Source of the DNA: Staphylococcus felis
GTDB lineage: Bacteria > Bacillota > Bacilli > Staphylococcales > Staphylococcaceae
Direction: 5' to 3'
Assembly: GCF_003012915.1 (NCBI RefSeq)
Contig: NZ_CP027770.1
Coordinates: 1,798,001-1,862,000 of the forward strand
Length of the DNA stretch: 64,000 nt
Part shown: one piece after another, positions 36,444-50,184 of the stretch
Numbering within the stretch: the first letter of the stretch is position 1
Layout: every line of letters begins with the position of its first letter
Made by a program: the position numbers and the translations under genes
Notes under the pieces: generated by a model
What the model saw: the letters and a program-made list of their open reading frames with translations, nothing else
Databases searched by the model: none
Told to the model about the DNA's origin: nothing

Positions 36444-36457
36444 CGAACGTATGTTTG
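36444..36457. promoter_or_regulatory. LexA-like (SOS) box of parEC
   Basis: CGAACGTATGTTTG differs from CGAAC-N4-GTTCG at one position. It lies immediately upstream of the parE RBS (GGAGGGG), the same placement as at sbcD. Confidence 0.6.
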
Positions 36458-36460
36458 TAG

Positions 36461-40881
<4,421 letters not shown>

Positions 40882-40912
40882 TTCAATTTGAAATTTAAAT
40901 AAGTATACTAAG

Positions 40913-40956
40913 AGACGAGATATAAACTATGATTGAGTTATATGCTCGTCTTTTTT
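40913..40956 (+). terminator. Terminator of parEC
   Basis: AGACGAG (40913-40919) pairs with CTCGTCT (40945-40951), with an inner ATATA pair, followed by TTTTT. Confidence 0.8.
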
Positions 40957-41204
40957 GAGTGAGGCTTAGTCTGTTTGTACTAAAAAATTAATGAATATTG
41001 CATCAAAATGTACGTTTTCAAGCTAATTGTGTAGTGCACATGAGTTGAAAACAATCATTTGAACTTACTTTGTTTAATCAAATTGAAAGCGGTTTTTAGA
41101 TATAAATAAAAAATAAATAGTCATCATAGGCCAACAATGATAGAATAAAGCTAGTTGTTTGAAAAATAGAAATAAGCAAAATTTAAAAGTAAAGAGGGAT
41201 TAAT
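40957..41204. promoter_or_regulatory. alsT upstream region with cre-like site
   Basis: AT-rich spacer. TTGAAAGCGGTTTTT at 41083-41097 fits the cre consensus except for one position, about 110 bases upstream of alsT, so CcpA control is possible. No ORF is seen. Confidence 0.4.
41083..41097. promoter_or_regulatory. cre-like site upstream of alsT
   Basis: TTGAAAGCGGTTTTT matches the CcpA consensus except at position 14 (T for C). The site is about 110 bases ahead of the GTG start, a normal distance for CcpA repression. Confidence 0.4.
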
Positions 41205-42674
41205 GTGAGAGATTTTGATAGTTTAATTCCGGAGTGGTTTAAGACGTTCATACAGGTGGGGAATGATTTAATATGGTCTCAGTATTTAATAGGTTTACTA
41301 TTAACAGCTGGCTTTTTCTTTACCATCAGTTCAAAGTTTGTCCAAATTAGATGGATACCTGAAATGTTTAGAGCACTAACTGAAAAACCGGAAACATTAG
41401 ACTCAGGTGAGAAGGGGATTTCACCATTTCAAGCGTTTGCGATTAGTGCGGGCTCACGTGTTGGAACAGGGAATATTGCAGGGGTAGCCACAGCAATAGT
41501 ATTAGGAGGCCCTGGTGCTGTTTTTTGGATGTGGGTTATCGCAATTATTGGTGCAGCAAGTGCTTTTATTGAAGCGACTCTAGCACAAGTATATAAAGTA
41601 CACGATAAAGAAGGCGGATTCCGTGGGGGTCCAGCGTACTATATGACAAAAGGATTAAATCAACGTTGGTTAGGAATTGTGTTTGCTGTATTGATTACTA
41701 TTACGTTTGCTTTTGTGTTTAATACTGTGCAATCAAACACAATTGCTGAATCTTTAAATACACAATATCAAGTTAGCCCTGTTATAACTGGAATCGTTTT
41801 AGCAGTTATTACCGGAATTGTTATATTTGGCGGTGTACGTAGTATCGCTAAATTATCATCAGCTATTGTACCTATTATGGCGATTATTTATATTGTTATG
41901 GTTTTAGGTATTTTATTGTTCCATTTTGATCAAATCATTCCAATGATTACAACAATTATTAAAAGTGCGTTTGGTTTTGAACAAGCGACTGGAGGGGCAG
42001 TCGGATTCGCAGTTTTACAAGGGATAAAGCGAGGACTTTTCTCGAATGAAGCAGGGATGGGGTCAGCTCCTAATGCAGCAGCAACTGCCGCAGTGTCACA
42101 TCCTGTTAAGCAAGGTTTAATCCAATCATTAGGCGTTTTCTTTGATACGATTTTAGTATGTACAGCAACGGCAATCATGATTTTATTATATTCTGGGTTA
42201 GAGTTTGGTGAAAACGCAGCGCAAGGTGTAGCTGTTACACAAACGGCTTTAAATGAGCATTTAGGTAGTGCAGGTGGTATATTCTTAAGTGTTGCGATTA
42301 CATTGTTTGCATTTTCATCTGTTATTGGAAATTATTACTATGGTCAAGCTAATATTGAATTCTTATCTAAAAATAAAGGTATTTTATTTGTTTTTCGTTG
42401 TTTAGTTGTTGTACTTGTATTTGTAGGTGCTGTGATTAAAACAGAAACAGTATGGAGTACAGCTGATGTATTTATGGGATTAATGGCAATCGTTAACATT
42501 GTTGCAATTATCGGGTTATCCAATATTGCATTTGCTGTTATGAAAGATTATCAACGTCAACGTAAGGAAGGCAAGCGCCCGATTTTCCGTCCAGAAAACC
42601 TTGAAATTAATTTGTTTGGTATTGAATGTTGGGGAGAACAATCTCAAAATAAGAAAGAATATGATCAACATTAA
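41205..42674 (+). CDS. alsT: Sodium:alanine/glutamine symporter AlsT
   Basis: AGCS-family sodium-coupled amino acid importer; staphylococcal AlsT is known as a glutamine (and alanine) transporter. The 489 residues have about eleven membrane helices and the family segments SAGSRVGTGNIAGVATAI, GGPGAVFWMW, FRGGPAYYMTKGL and GLFSNEAGMGSAPNAAATA. The start is GTG after AGAGGG. It is monocistronic, with a terminator-like hairpin at 42689-42716. Confidence 0.93.
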   Translation: MRDFDSLIPEWFKTFIQVGNDLIWSQYLIGLLLTAGFFFTISSKFVQIRWIPEMFRALTEKPETLDSGEKGISPFQAFAISAGSRVGTGNIAGVATAIVLGGPGAVFWMWVIAIIGAASAFIEATLAQVYKVHDKEGGFRGGPAYYMTKGLNQRWLGIVFAVLITITFAFVFNTVQSNTIAESLNTQYQVSPVITGIVLAVITGIVIFGGVRSIAKLSSAIVPIMAIIYIVMVLGILLFHFDQIIPMITTIIKSAFGFEQATGGAVGFAVLQGIKRGLFSNEAGMGSAPNAAATAAVSHPVKQGLIQSLGVFFDTILVCTATAIMILLYSGLEFGENAAQGVAVTQTALNEHLGSAGGIFLSVAITLFAFSSVIGNYYYGQANIEFLSKNKGILFVFRCLVVVLVFVGAVIKTETVWSTADVFMGLMAIVNIVAIIGLSNIAFAVMKDYQRQRKEGKRPIFRPENLEINLFGIECWGEQSQNKKEYDQH

Positions 42675-42688
42675 GAAGTATAGTATTA

Positions 42689-42725
42689 AGGCTGGAGCAA
42701 TTTATTGTTCTGGCTTTCTTTTTTG
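42689..42725 (+). terminator. Terminator of alsT
   Basis: GAGCAA-TTTA-TTGTTC core with an outer GGC / GCT-like stem, followed by TTCTTTTTT. Confidence 0.65.
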
Positions 42726-42826
42726 AAAAGAAGTGTATCATTGAATAGAATTTGAAAACTTATAGCTTTCTTTATGTTGAAAAAATCTATATAATCTGTT
42801 AAGAAAGATTTAGAGGAGTAGATAAC

Positions 42827-43675
42827 ATGAATTCATACACAATTAAGAAAGTCCTCAATAATAACGTATTAATTTGTCAGCATCAAAATGATGAAGTTGT
42901 GGTCATCGGTAAAGGCTTAGGTTTTAAAATGAAACCGGGGATGACAATAGATAATCCAGAAACCATTGAAAAAGTATTTACGTTACAAAATAAATCTGAT
43001 CAAGATCATTATAAAATGTTAATAAAGCAAATAGATGAACATGTACTAAGAGTTGTGATTGATTCGGTTCAAATGATTTTATCATATTTTGATTTAAATA
43101 ATAAAGAGTCTTTTATTGTTGCTTTAACAGATCATTTAATCTTTGCTTTTAAACGGCTTCAAAACAATCAACTTATTACAAATCCTTTTTTAAGTGAAAC
43201 AAAATATAGTTATCCAGAGGCTTATAAGATTGCAAAGCGAGTTGTAGCTCGTATTAATTTAGAATTAGACGTTGATTTTCCTGAAGATGAAGTAGGATTT
43301 ATTGCGCTTCATATTGCGTCACAAATTGATGATGTCAACATACAAGACACTCAAAAAGTTGCACAATTAATCAAGAATATAGTCACTTTGATTGAGCATG
43401 ATTTAAATGTCAACGTCTCGACTAGTTCAATTCAGTACCAACGTTTTGTAAGACATATTCATTTTTTATTACAGCGTCTAAGAAAAGATGAACATTCTAC
43501 AATTGATTTGAATTTCGAAAACCTTCTGAAAGCACAGTATCCACTTTGTTATAATGTAGCTGTGAAAACGAGTCAAATGGTTCAATCTCAAATTAATAGT
43601 CAGTTGTATAGTGCAGAAATCGCATATTTAACTTTACACATTTATCATTTGTCGCTTGTTTCCAAAAGTGAATAA
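42827..43675 (+). CDS. glcT: BglG-family antiterminator GlcT
   Basis: RNA-binding antiterminator that switches on glucose PTS genes. The 282 residues comprise an N-terminal RNA-binding (CAT) domain (1-55, KKVLNNNVLICQHQNDEVVVIGKGLGF) and two PTS regulatory domains, PRD1 (about 65-170; LTDHLIFAFKR) and PRD2 (about 172-280; FVRHIHFLLQRL, IAYLTLHIYHL), whose histidines are phosphorylated by the PTS. Its RNA target is normally in front of ptsG, which is not in this window. Confidence 0.92.
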   Translation: MNSYTIKKVLNNNVLICQHQNDEVVVIGKGLGFKMKPGMTIDNPETIEKVFTLQNKSDQDHYKMLIKQIDEHVLRVVIDSVQMILSYFDLNNKESFIVALTDHLIFAFKRLQNNQLITNPFLSETKYSYPEAYKIAKRVVARINLELDVDFPEDEVGFIALHIASQIDDVNIQDTQKVAQLIKNIVTLIEHDLNVNVSTSSIQYQRFVRHIHFLLQRLRKDEHSTIDLNFENLLKAQYPLCYNVAVKTSQMVQSQINSQLYSAEIAYLTLHIYHLSLVSKSE

Positions 43676-43750
43676 GTTGTGTGGACAAGCTATTATTTGA
43701 AAATGAACTAGGTATGAGGATAGTTATAAATTAAAGGTGTGGTGAAGCGA

Positions 43751-44959
43751 ATGACAGAAAAAGAAACACATACAAAAGCAAATTCTAAGAACTTAGATAT
43801 TAGTGAAAGTCGTTTTATGAAGTTTTTTGGGGGAAAAGATTTAATATTTACTTTATTGATATTTATTTTGATCGGTATTGTTATTTTTATCTTTGATCGC
43901 GTATCATACATTTTTCAACCTTTTATTATTATTTTTAATACAATTGTAGCGCCGGTTGTTGTTGCACTTATTTTGTATTATTTATTTAATCCAATCATCA
44001 ATTTTATGGAGCGTTATAACATCAAAAGGGTTTGGGGAATTGTCATTTTATTTTTAGTGATAGTTGGATTAATCACACTTGCTGTTAATTTATTAATCCC
44101 TGTTGTCTCAATTCAATTCCAGCGTTTATTGAATAATTTCCCAAATTATTTAAATAGAGTAACATTATTTTTTAATCATATTACACATATTCCACTGTTA
44201 TCTGATTATTATGCACAGGTTGAAAATGCTATACATGGCTTACAAGATAAACTACCATCATTCGCTGATACTTTTAGCTCGAAGTTACGTACCTTTGCAG
44301 AAACACTGGTTAATATTACGGTTGTTATTGTAACGGTGCCGTTTGTACTATTTTTTATGTTGAAAGATGGCTTTCGCTTTAAGGAAGCAACGATTAAGGT
44401 GACGCCACCCAAGTTCCGTAAAGATGTTCATGATTTACTTGATCGAATGAGTGAGCAAGTTGGATCCTATATTCAAGGACAAATTATTGTTTCATTTTGT
44501 ATTGGTTTTCTTTTATTAATTGGGTATTCCATTATTGGATTAGATTATGCATTGATATTAGCTAGTATTGCAGCTGTTACAAGTGTTGTGCCTTACTTAG
44601 GGCCTACAATTGCGATATCGCCAGCCATTATTATCGCTTTAATCACATCTCCGTTTATGTTAATCAAATTAATTATTGTTTGGACATTAGTTCAGTTTAT
44701 AGAAGGCCACTTTATTTCGCCAAATATTATGGGTAAAACATTACGTATACATCCCTTAACGATTATTTTTGTCTTATTATGTGCAGGCAATTTATTAGGC
44801 ATTGTAGGTGTTATTTTAGGTATTCCAACGTACGCTATTTTAAAAGTTCTAGTGTCTCATTTATTCATGTTATTTAAACGACGTTACAACAAATTTTATT
44901 CAGATGAATACGGTTCATATGAAATTATTGAAAATAATAACGATGAAAAGATGTTATAA
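43751..44959 (+). CDS. AI-2E family transporter (YdbI/PerM type)
   Basis: A 402-residue membrane protein with about seven to eight helices. It has the double-hydrophobic N-terminal pair (about 30-75), a large extracytoplasmic segment (about 100-185) and the C-terminal block VGSYIQGQIIVSFCIGFLLL, SVVPYLGPTIAISPA, EGHFISPNIMGKTLRIHPL, the signature of the AI-2E exporter superfamily. Actual substrates differ; some members are sodium/proton exchangers. I use ATG 43751 with GGTG upstream. It follows glcT after 75 bases. Confidence 0.85.
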   Translation: MTEKETHTKANSKNLDISESRFMKFFGGKDLIFTLLIFILIGIVIFIFDRVSYIFQPFIIIFNTIVAPVVVALILYYLFNPIINFMERYNIKRVWGIVILFLVIVGLITLAVNLLIPVVSIQFQRLLNNFPNYLNRVTLFFNHITHIPLLSDYYAQVENAIHGLQDKLPSFADTFSSKLRTFAETLVNITVVIVTVPFVLFFMLKDGFRFKEATIKVTPPKFRKDVHDLLDRMSEQVGSYIQGQIIVSFCIGFLLLIGYSIIGLDYALILASIAAVTSVVPYLGPTIAISPAIIIALITSPFMLIKLIIVWTLVQFIEGHFISPNIMGKTLRIHPLTIIFVLLCAGNLLGIVGVILGIPTYAILKVLVSHLFMLFKRRYNKFYSDEYGSYEIIENNNDEKML

Positions 44960-44970
44960 AAAAGTAAACT

Positions 44971-45010
44971 AAAAGCAGAATGTTAAGTGATAAATATAAC
45001 ATTCTGCTTG
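44971..45010. terminator. Terminator between the AI-2E gene and msrA
   Basis: A perfect eleven-base stem, AGCAGAATGTT / AACATTCTGCT (44974-45008), between convergent genes. The minus side has the better T run. Confidence 0.75.
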
Positions 45011-45039
45011 ATTACGTTTTGGTGAAATAAGTTACATAG

Positions 45040-45564
45040 TTATTTGTCTTTATAGGCATGTTGTTTAGCGTATTGTTGACGTTCTTTTTCTTGTTGTTCG
45101 AAGCGCTGAGGATTTTTTAAATAAAAATCTTGATGGTATGTTTCAGCAGCAAAAAATGTTGTGGCAGGTAATATTTGAGTAGCAACCCCTTTATCATGGT
45201 AAAGGGTGTTTTCTAATGATTTAATATAGTCTTCAGCTACTTGTCTTTGATCGTCATTCGTATAGAAAATAGCTGTACGATATTGACTTCCGCGATCTTG
45301 GTACTGACCGTGCTCATCAGTAGGGTCAATAACAGAAAAGAATATTTCTAACAGTTTTTGGTACGAAAATAGTGCGACGTCATACTGGATTTCAACAGTT
45401 TCAAAGTGACCTGTTTTTCCAGTTTTCACCTGTTCATATGTAGGATGATCTACGTGGCCTCCCATATAGCCAGAGACTACTTTTTCGATTCCATCATATT
45501 GATCAAATGGTTTTGTCATGCACCAAAAGCATCCGCCAGCAAAATAAGCAGTATTGATATTCAT
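45040..45564 (-). CDS. msrA: Peptide methionine sulfoxide reductase MsrA
   Basis: Reduces methionine-S-sulfoxide in proteins after oxidative damage. The 174 residues have the catalytic motif GGCFWC with nucleophile C12. C15 is the only other cysteine and is the likely resolving residue, so this is a CxxC-type MsrA without C-terminal cysteines. Conserved [15 protein letters not shown] and [22 protein letters not shown] are present. Monocistronic here, with no msrB next to it. Confidence 0.95.
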   Translation of the reverse strand: MNINTAYFAGGCFWCMTKPFDQYDGIEKVVSGYMGGHVDHPTYEQVKTGKTGHFETVEIQYDVALFSYQKLLEIFFSVIDPTDEHGQYQDRGSQYRTAIFYTNDDQRQVAEDYIKSLENTLYHDKGVATQILPATTFFAAETYHQDFYLKNPQRFEQQEKERQQYAKQHAYKDK

Positions 45565-45701
45565 AGAAACGTTCCTTTCTTTTAAGACATTAGTCTGATT
45601 ATTTCAGTTTTCGCTTGATTTTTAAAAAATTTTTATATAACGTTAATATGTATTTATTATATTACATAGATACCCAATTTTGAAGATATAAGGTTGATAA
45701 G

Positions 45702-46688
45702 ATGGCAGACAATAATTTTGAAACAAGAAAAAAGACGATACCACGTGAAACTCTAAAGCGCAGAAAAAAAAGAAAGTTACGTAAATTCCCTTTTATATTA
45801 TTAGCGGTAATTCTTATTTTAATACTTATCATCGTATATAGTCTTTCTAACTATCAATCAGGTTTAGAAGTGGCTAAACAAAATAATCAAGCACCGAAGT
45901 TATATAAATTTAATGGTGCAACTAAGAATGATGGTAAAGCAACAGTGCTAATATTAGGGGCAGACCGAGAAGATGGTGGCGTGTCACGTACGGATTCAAT
46001 TATGGTTGCTCAGTACGATTATATTCATAAAGATATGAAAGTAATCTCTGTTATGCGTGATATTTATGCGGATATACCAGGTTATAATAGTTATAAGATT
46101 AATTCAGCTTTTTCACTCGGGGGTCCTGAACTTTTAAGAAAAACTTTAAAAGAAAATTTAGGTATAACTCCAGAGTATTATGCGATTCTAGATTTTAAAG
46201 GTTTTGAAGCGATGATCGATGAGTTAGCACCTAATGGTATCCCGATTGATGTAGAAAAAGATATGTCAGAAAAGATAGGTGTATCACTTAAAAAAGGGAA
46301 ACATCGTTTGAATGGTAAAGAACTGCTAGGCTATGCCCGTTTTCGTAATGACGAAGAGGGTGATTTTGGTCGAGTGAGACGTCAGCAGCAAGTGATTTCA
46401 GCATTAAAGCAAGAGCTTGTGAATCCGACTTCTATTTTCAAGGCACCAAAGCTTGCAGGTATTATGCGCGGATATGTTAGTACAGATATGCCAGATTCTA
46501 CAATTTATCAAACAGGATTAAATTTTGTTGTACGAGGCGATAAAGACATTAAAACATTAAGTGTACCAGTGAAGGGCAGTTATGAAAATATAACAACAAA
46601 TGATGGTGCCTCTGCACTAGGTATTGATAAAGAAGCGAATAAAAAGCGCATTGAAGCATTTTTAGAAACTAAGTCAAAATCAAAATAG
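45702..46688 (+). CDS. msrR: LytR-CpsA-Psr family protein MsrR
   Basis: Membrane-anchored ligase that attaches wall teichoic acid or other glycopolymers to peptidoglycan. The 328 residues have a Lys/Arg-rich cytoplasmic N-terminus, one membrane helix (about 30-49) and an LCP domain: [65 protein letters not shown], with the arginines that hold the polyprenyl phosphate. Position next to msrA fits staphylococcal MsrR, linked to cell wall integrity and antibiotic tolerance. Confidence 0.92.
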   Translation: MADNNFETRKKTIPRETLKRRKKRKLRKFPFILLAVILILILIIVYSLSNYQSGLEVAKQNNQAPKLYKFNGATKNDGKATVLILGADREDGGVSRTDSIMVAQYDYIHKDMKVISVMRDIYADIPGYNSYKINSAFSLGGPELLRKTLKENLGITPEYYAILDFKGFEAMIDELAPNGIPIDVEKDMSEKIGVSLKKGKHRLNGKELLGYARFRNDEEGDFGRVRRQQQVISALKQELVNPTSIFKAPKLAGIMRGYVSTDMPDSTIYQTGLNFVVRGDKDIKTLSVPVKGSYENITTNDGASALGIDKEANKKRIEAFLETKSKSK

Positions 46689-46830
46689 TCTCCTATATAA
46701 ATAAATAATCGAACGTGTAATGCATTAAAAACTTATTAATTTACGTTTATTGGACGTATCAGGAGTTGCATTATATTACTTGAAGCATATATGATAGTGA
46801 TAAATTCAAATTTTAAATGGAGGCTATGCG

Positions 46831-47238
46831 ATGGGTTTTGAGAATATTATTACTTCATTAGGTATTAATGGTATGAAAGTATTTATTCGTTTAGATAAAA
46901 AATCATATCATATTGCAGATGAGATTACAGGAAGTATTATTTTAAAGGCTGGACAAAGTAGTCAAAAGGTAACACATATTGAATTGAAAATCATTGAAAA
47001 ATATGAAAATGACGATGAGACGAGTGAGTTCACACGTCTTGAAAATGAATTAGAGCGATTTGTAATCAATGATAAATTTTCAATTAATATGGATGAAACT
47101 AAAAAAATTGATTTTAATTTCAAGCCAGAGCAGCTTAACTTTAAATGCAATGACAGTAATGTTTATTTGCACACACATGTATATATTGATTTAGGTATTG
47201 ATGAAGAAACAGAAGCAATTATTCCTTACACACGATAA
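46831..47238 (+). CDS. Spo0M-like (sporulation-control/arrestin-fold) protein
   Basis: A 135-residue cytoplasmic protein. SLGINGMKVFIRLDKKSYHIADEITGSIILKAGQSSQKV and the following HIELKIIEKYE match the N-terminal half of Bacillus Spo0M, an arrestin-like fold. The staphylococcal version is only about half as long and lacks the second domain, although staphylococci do not sporulate. Role unknown. The RBS GGAGGC is good, and a strong terminator follows. Confidence 0.85.
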   Translation: MGFENIITSLGINGMKVFIRLDKKSYHIADEITGSIILKAGQSSQKVTHIELKIIEKYENDDETSEFTRLENELERFVINDKFSINMDETKKIDFNFKPEQLNFKCNDSNVYLHTHVYIDLGIDEETEAIIPYTR

Positions 47239-47251
47239 TGAACAATATAAG

Positions 47252-47290
47252 CGAGAAACCCATTCATATGAATAGGTTTCTCGTTTTTTT
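47252..47290 (+). terminator. Terminator of the spo0M-like gene
   Basis: CGAGAAACC / GGTTTCTCG with an inner ATTCATATGAAT palindrome, followed by seven T. Confidence 0.92.
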
Positions 47291-47301
47291 ACAACTAAAA
47301 G

Positions 47302-47315
47302 AGAACGTATATTCT
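47302..47315. promoter_or_regulatory. LexA-like box, distal, Y-family polymerase gene
   Basis: AGAACGTATATTCT has one mismatch in the core of GAAC-N4-GTTC. It is 30 bases upstream of the better box. Confidence 0.5.
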
Positions 47316-47323
47316 TTATTGCC

Positions 47324-47352
47324 TTGAATATAGAACGTGTGTTCTGTATAAT
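47324..47352 (+). promoter_or_regulatory. Promoter with internal SOS box, Y-family polymerase gene
   Basis: -35 TTGAAT (47324-47329), 17-base spacer, perfect -10 TATAAT (47347-47352). The LexA box AGAACGTGTGTTCT (47332-47345) fills the spacer, so LexA would exclude RNA polymerase. Confidence 0.78.
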
Positions 47353-47386
47353 GAGATATATCTGGAAGAAGAGTTAGGTGAAAAAG

Positions 47387-48649
47387 ATGTACAATTATCA
47401 TTTATTAGAAGATAGAGATATTTTATGTATTGATCAAAAAAGTTTTTTTGCAAGTGTGTCATGTGTTGAAAAAGGGTTTAATCCAATGGAGACAAAATTA
47501 GCTGTAGTAGCAGATACGAAAAGACAAGGATCGGTCGTTTTAGCAGCTACCCCAGCTCTTAAAAAATTAGGAATCAAAACAGGATCAAGATTATTCGAAA
47601 TTCCACATCGTAAAGATATATACATTATTAACCCAAGTATGCGTAGATATTTAGAAGTAGCTCTTAAAATTTCAAAAATTGTGCTACGCTATGTATCACC
47701 TAAGGATTTATATCAGTATAGTATCGATGAGTTTTTTATGGATGTCACAGATAGCTATTTTCATTTTAATACAACGCTGCACGCTTTTTGTGACCGTCTA
47801 ATTAAAGAGATTTTAGAGGAAACAGGCATACACTGTGCGATAGGGATAGGATCGAACATGTTATTGAGTAAGATAGCACTTGATAATGAAGCTAAAATTC
47901 AGTCGAATGGTTTAGCAGAATGGCGTTATAGTGATGTCCCTACTAAAGTTTGGTCTATTCAACCATTATCGAATTTTTGGGGTATTAGCAAGCGGACAGA
48001 GGAGAAGTTAAATAAGCGTGGTATTTTTAAGATTGGTCAACTTGCCCAATATCCGTGTAGTCTTTTAAAGAGAGAGTTAGGAGTTATTGGTGTAGACTTA
48101 CATTTGCATGCTAACGGCATTGATCAAAGTAAAATGAATGAGCAATATCAAACATGCACCCCTTCATTATGCAAAAGTCAAATATTAATGCGTGATTACA
48201 CCTATAATGAATGTAAAGTGGTCATGCAAGAGTTGATTGAAGAGGTGGCGAGTCGCTTGAGAGCCCGTAAAAAACTTGCGAAAACGATCTCTTTTTCTTT
48301 TGGCTATAAAGATGGACAAGTTGTAAGCAAACAATACACGTTACAAAGTGGTACAAATTTAGATAAAGATATTTTTAATGCTATTGAACGTTTAGCAGAT
48401 CGTCTTTGTGATCATCATGCTTTATATCGAACGCTAAGTGTTTCATTAACACAGTTTACGTCTGAAAATCAGCATCAACTCAATTTATTTGTAGATGAAT
48501 TTCAACGTCAGCGTGAAGAAGCATTAGCTAAAACTATTGATGAGTTGAAAAAGAAGTACGGCAACGGGATTGTATCCAAAGCAATTTCTTATACCGAATC
48601 GGGGACTAAAAATAGTAGATTAGGATTAATGGCAGGGCATAAAATGTAA
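47387..48649 (+). CDS. Y-family (UmuC/UvrX-type) DNA polymerase
   Basis: Error-prone translesion polymerase for the SOS response. The 420 residues have the palm motif ILCIDQKSFFASVSC (metal-binding D16), YSIDEFFMDVTD (catalytic Asp-Glu), IGIGSNMLLSKIALDNEAK, a helix-hairpin-helix (FWGISKRTEEKLNKRGIFKIGQLAQ) and a little-finger domain ending with the NQHQLNLF beta-clamp-binding-like peptide. It belongs to the Firmicutes YqjW/UvrX group rather than DinB. I start at ATG 47387 after AGGTGA. Strongly predicted to be LexA-controlled. Confidence 0.92.
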   Translation: MYNYHLLEDRDILCIDQKSFFASVSCVEKGFNPMETKLAVVADTKRQGSVVLAATPALKKLGIKTGSRLFEIPHRKDIYIINPSMRRYLEVALKISKIVLRYVSPKDLYQYSIDEFFMDVTDSYFHFNTTLHAFCDRLIKEILEETGIHCAIGIGSNMLLSKIALDNEAKIQSNGLAEWRYSDVPTKVWSIQPLSNFWGISKRTEEKLNKRGIFKIGQLAQYPCSLLKRELGVIGVDLHLHANGIDQSKMNEQYQTCTPSLCKSQILMRDYTYNECKVVMQELIEEVASRLRARKKLAKTISFSFGYKDGQVVSKQYTLQSGTNLDKDIFNAIERLADRLCDHHALYRTLSVSLTQFTSENQHQLNLFVDEFQRQREEALAKTIDELKKKYGNGIVSKAISYTESGTKNSRLGLMAGHKM

Positions 48650-48665
48650 AGGGTTATTATGCTAG

Positions 48666-48718
48666 TTCGACTAATAAAGGGCTTGAATACAAAGGTGTCA
48701 AGCGCTTTATTAGTTGAA
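48666..48718. terminator. Terminator between the polymerase gene and tyrA
   Basis: A 21-base near-perfect stem, TTCGACTAATAAAG... with ...CTTTATTAGTTGAA, between convergent genes. The inner GCTTGA / TCAAGC pair is also intact. Confidence 0.75.
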
Positions 48719-48726
48719 AGTTAGAT

Positions 48727-49818
48727 TTAAGAAATATACGTATCAAAATCATCTAGTGCCTTGATAGCTGCATCTCTATCTGAAGCGGTTTTAAAACTTA
48801 CAATTAAGGCGCCGTAAATATCTTCACGTACTTCTAAAATCCTTAAGTTTCTAATAGAAATATGATGAGAACTTAAAATATGAGTAACTTCTGCCACCAT
48901 ACCTGCTTTATCGGGAATATCGACATATAAGTCAAATGAACTTAACATCGCACCTTGATGGCGCAAGGGTAATGTGTCTCGGTAAGTTTTAGCCTCTTCA
49001 AAAAACTGAAACATCTCTGTTTGAAGATTTGATTCTAATATATTAATTGTAGATGTGAGTTGGTGTTGCATCTCTTTTAAAATATTAAGGATATTGTCTT
49101 TATTTTCAAAAGAAATATCTTTCCACATGTGAGGATTACTACTTGCGATACGTGTGATGTCTCGAAAGCCTCCCGCTGATAGTTCTTTAATTAAAGCGCA
49201 ATTAATGCTATGTTTTGCATTTAATTGAACTAGACTAGATGCTATGATATGAGGAACATGACTTACAATACTTGTAATATAATCATGTTCATGAGCAGTT
49301 AAAGTAATCAATTTTGCTTTCGTCCTCTTAAGTAAACTCAGGATAGTTTGATGAGCTTGCTCGTTTTGAGGTGAATGATATACCAAAATATAAAATGCAT
49401 TTTCAAATAAATGTTTTTTGGAATTTAGGACACCAGACTTATGACTACCAGCCATTGGATGACCGCCAACTAAATGAATATCATGATTTAATAAATGTTT
49501 TTCAAAAGATTGGATAGAGATTTTAGTACTACCTGTATCTGTAACAATGAGGCCAGGTTTTGTGTTTAATGTTGATAAGTTCTTTAAATATTTGACAGTT
49601 GTTTGAACAGGAGTGGCGTATATCACAATATCTGCTTGCGCAATGCCTTCTTCATAATTCGACACTTTTTCATCAACAATTCCAATAGAGTATGCGCGTT
49701 GTAACTGAACATCATTTGCATCAAAAGCAGTGATTTTCATGTCAGTATGATAATATTTGAGATTACTTGCTAAACTTCCGCCGATTAATCCCATTCCAAC
49801 AATAAATATATTTTTCAT
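48727..49818 (-). CDS. tyrA: Prephenate dehydrogenase
   Basis: NAD-dependent oxidative decarboxylation of prephenate to 4-hydroxyphenylpyruvate, for tyrosine. The 363 residues start MKNIFIVGMGLIGGSLA, with GxGxxG at 8-13, followed by GGHPMAGSHKSG, the helical domain, and a C-terminal ACT domain (about 290-363; VDIPDKAGMVAEVTHILSSHHISI). I start at 49818 because GGTGATG is correctly spaced; 14 further residues upstream are unlikely to be translated. Monocistronic here. Confidence 0.95.
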   Translation of the reverse strand: MKNIFIVGMGLIGGSLASNLKYYHTDMKITAFDANDVQLQRAYSIGIVDEKVSNYEEGIAQADIVIYATPVQTTVKYLKNLSTLNTKPGLIVTDTGSTKISIQSFEKHLLNHDIHLVGGHPMAGSHKSGVLNSKKHLFENAFYILVYHSPQNEQAHQTILSLLKRTKAKLITLTAHEHDYITSIVSHVPHIIASSLVQLNAKHSINCALIKELSAGGFRDITRIASSNPHMWKDISFENKDNILNILKEMQHQLTSTINILESNLQTEMFQFFEEAKTYRDTLPLRHQGAMLSSFDLYVDIPDKAGMVAEVTHILSSHHISIRNLRILEVREDIYGALIVSFKTASDRDAAIKALDDFDTYIS

Positions 49819-50184
49819 AGTAGCATCACCAATTGTTATAATTTTCAGATATCTTACCATTTTAAAGCACTATAGTGCAACTGTTAAACATAGAAATAAC
49901 AATAACTATAATTCTAGTTTGATTTGAGCTATTTACTACAGACATCATCAATTTAAATATGATATAATCGACTATCGTCATATTGGCTTATTCAAAATGA
50001 ATAAGTTAAAATATAAGAGAGAGAAGGGCGGACGCTTAGAACGTGATTAATCTGTCCCAAATCAAGTTATAGTTTTGAATAAGTTAAATGTGCAATAACA
50101 ATCATAAAAACACTAAAAAATAGAAGTTTATTTGAAGTTAATACTTATTAAATAGAGATATAAAAGAGAACTAGGAGAAATAAT
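49819..50184. other. Intergenic region tyrA-femA
   Basis: 366 bases between divergent genes. It contains the perfect palindrome GCACTATAGTGC (49867-49878), whose centre could double as a minus-strand -10 of tyrA. A GC-richer patch (about 50027-50070, GGGCGGACGC...) stands out from its AT-rich surroundings. No ORF or known riboswitch or T-box is recognisable. In S. aureus the trp operon ends just before femA; no trace is visible here. Confidence 0.4.
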
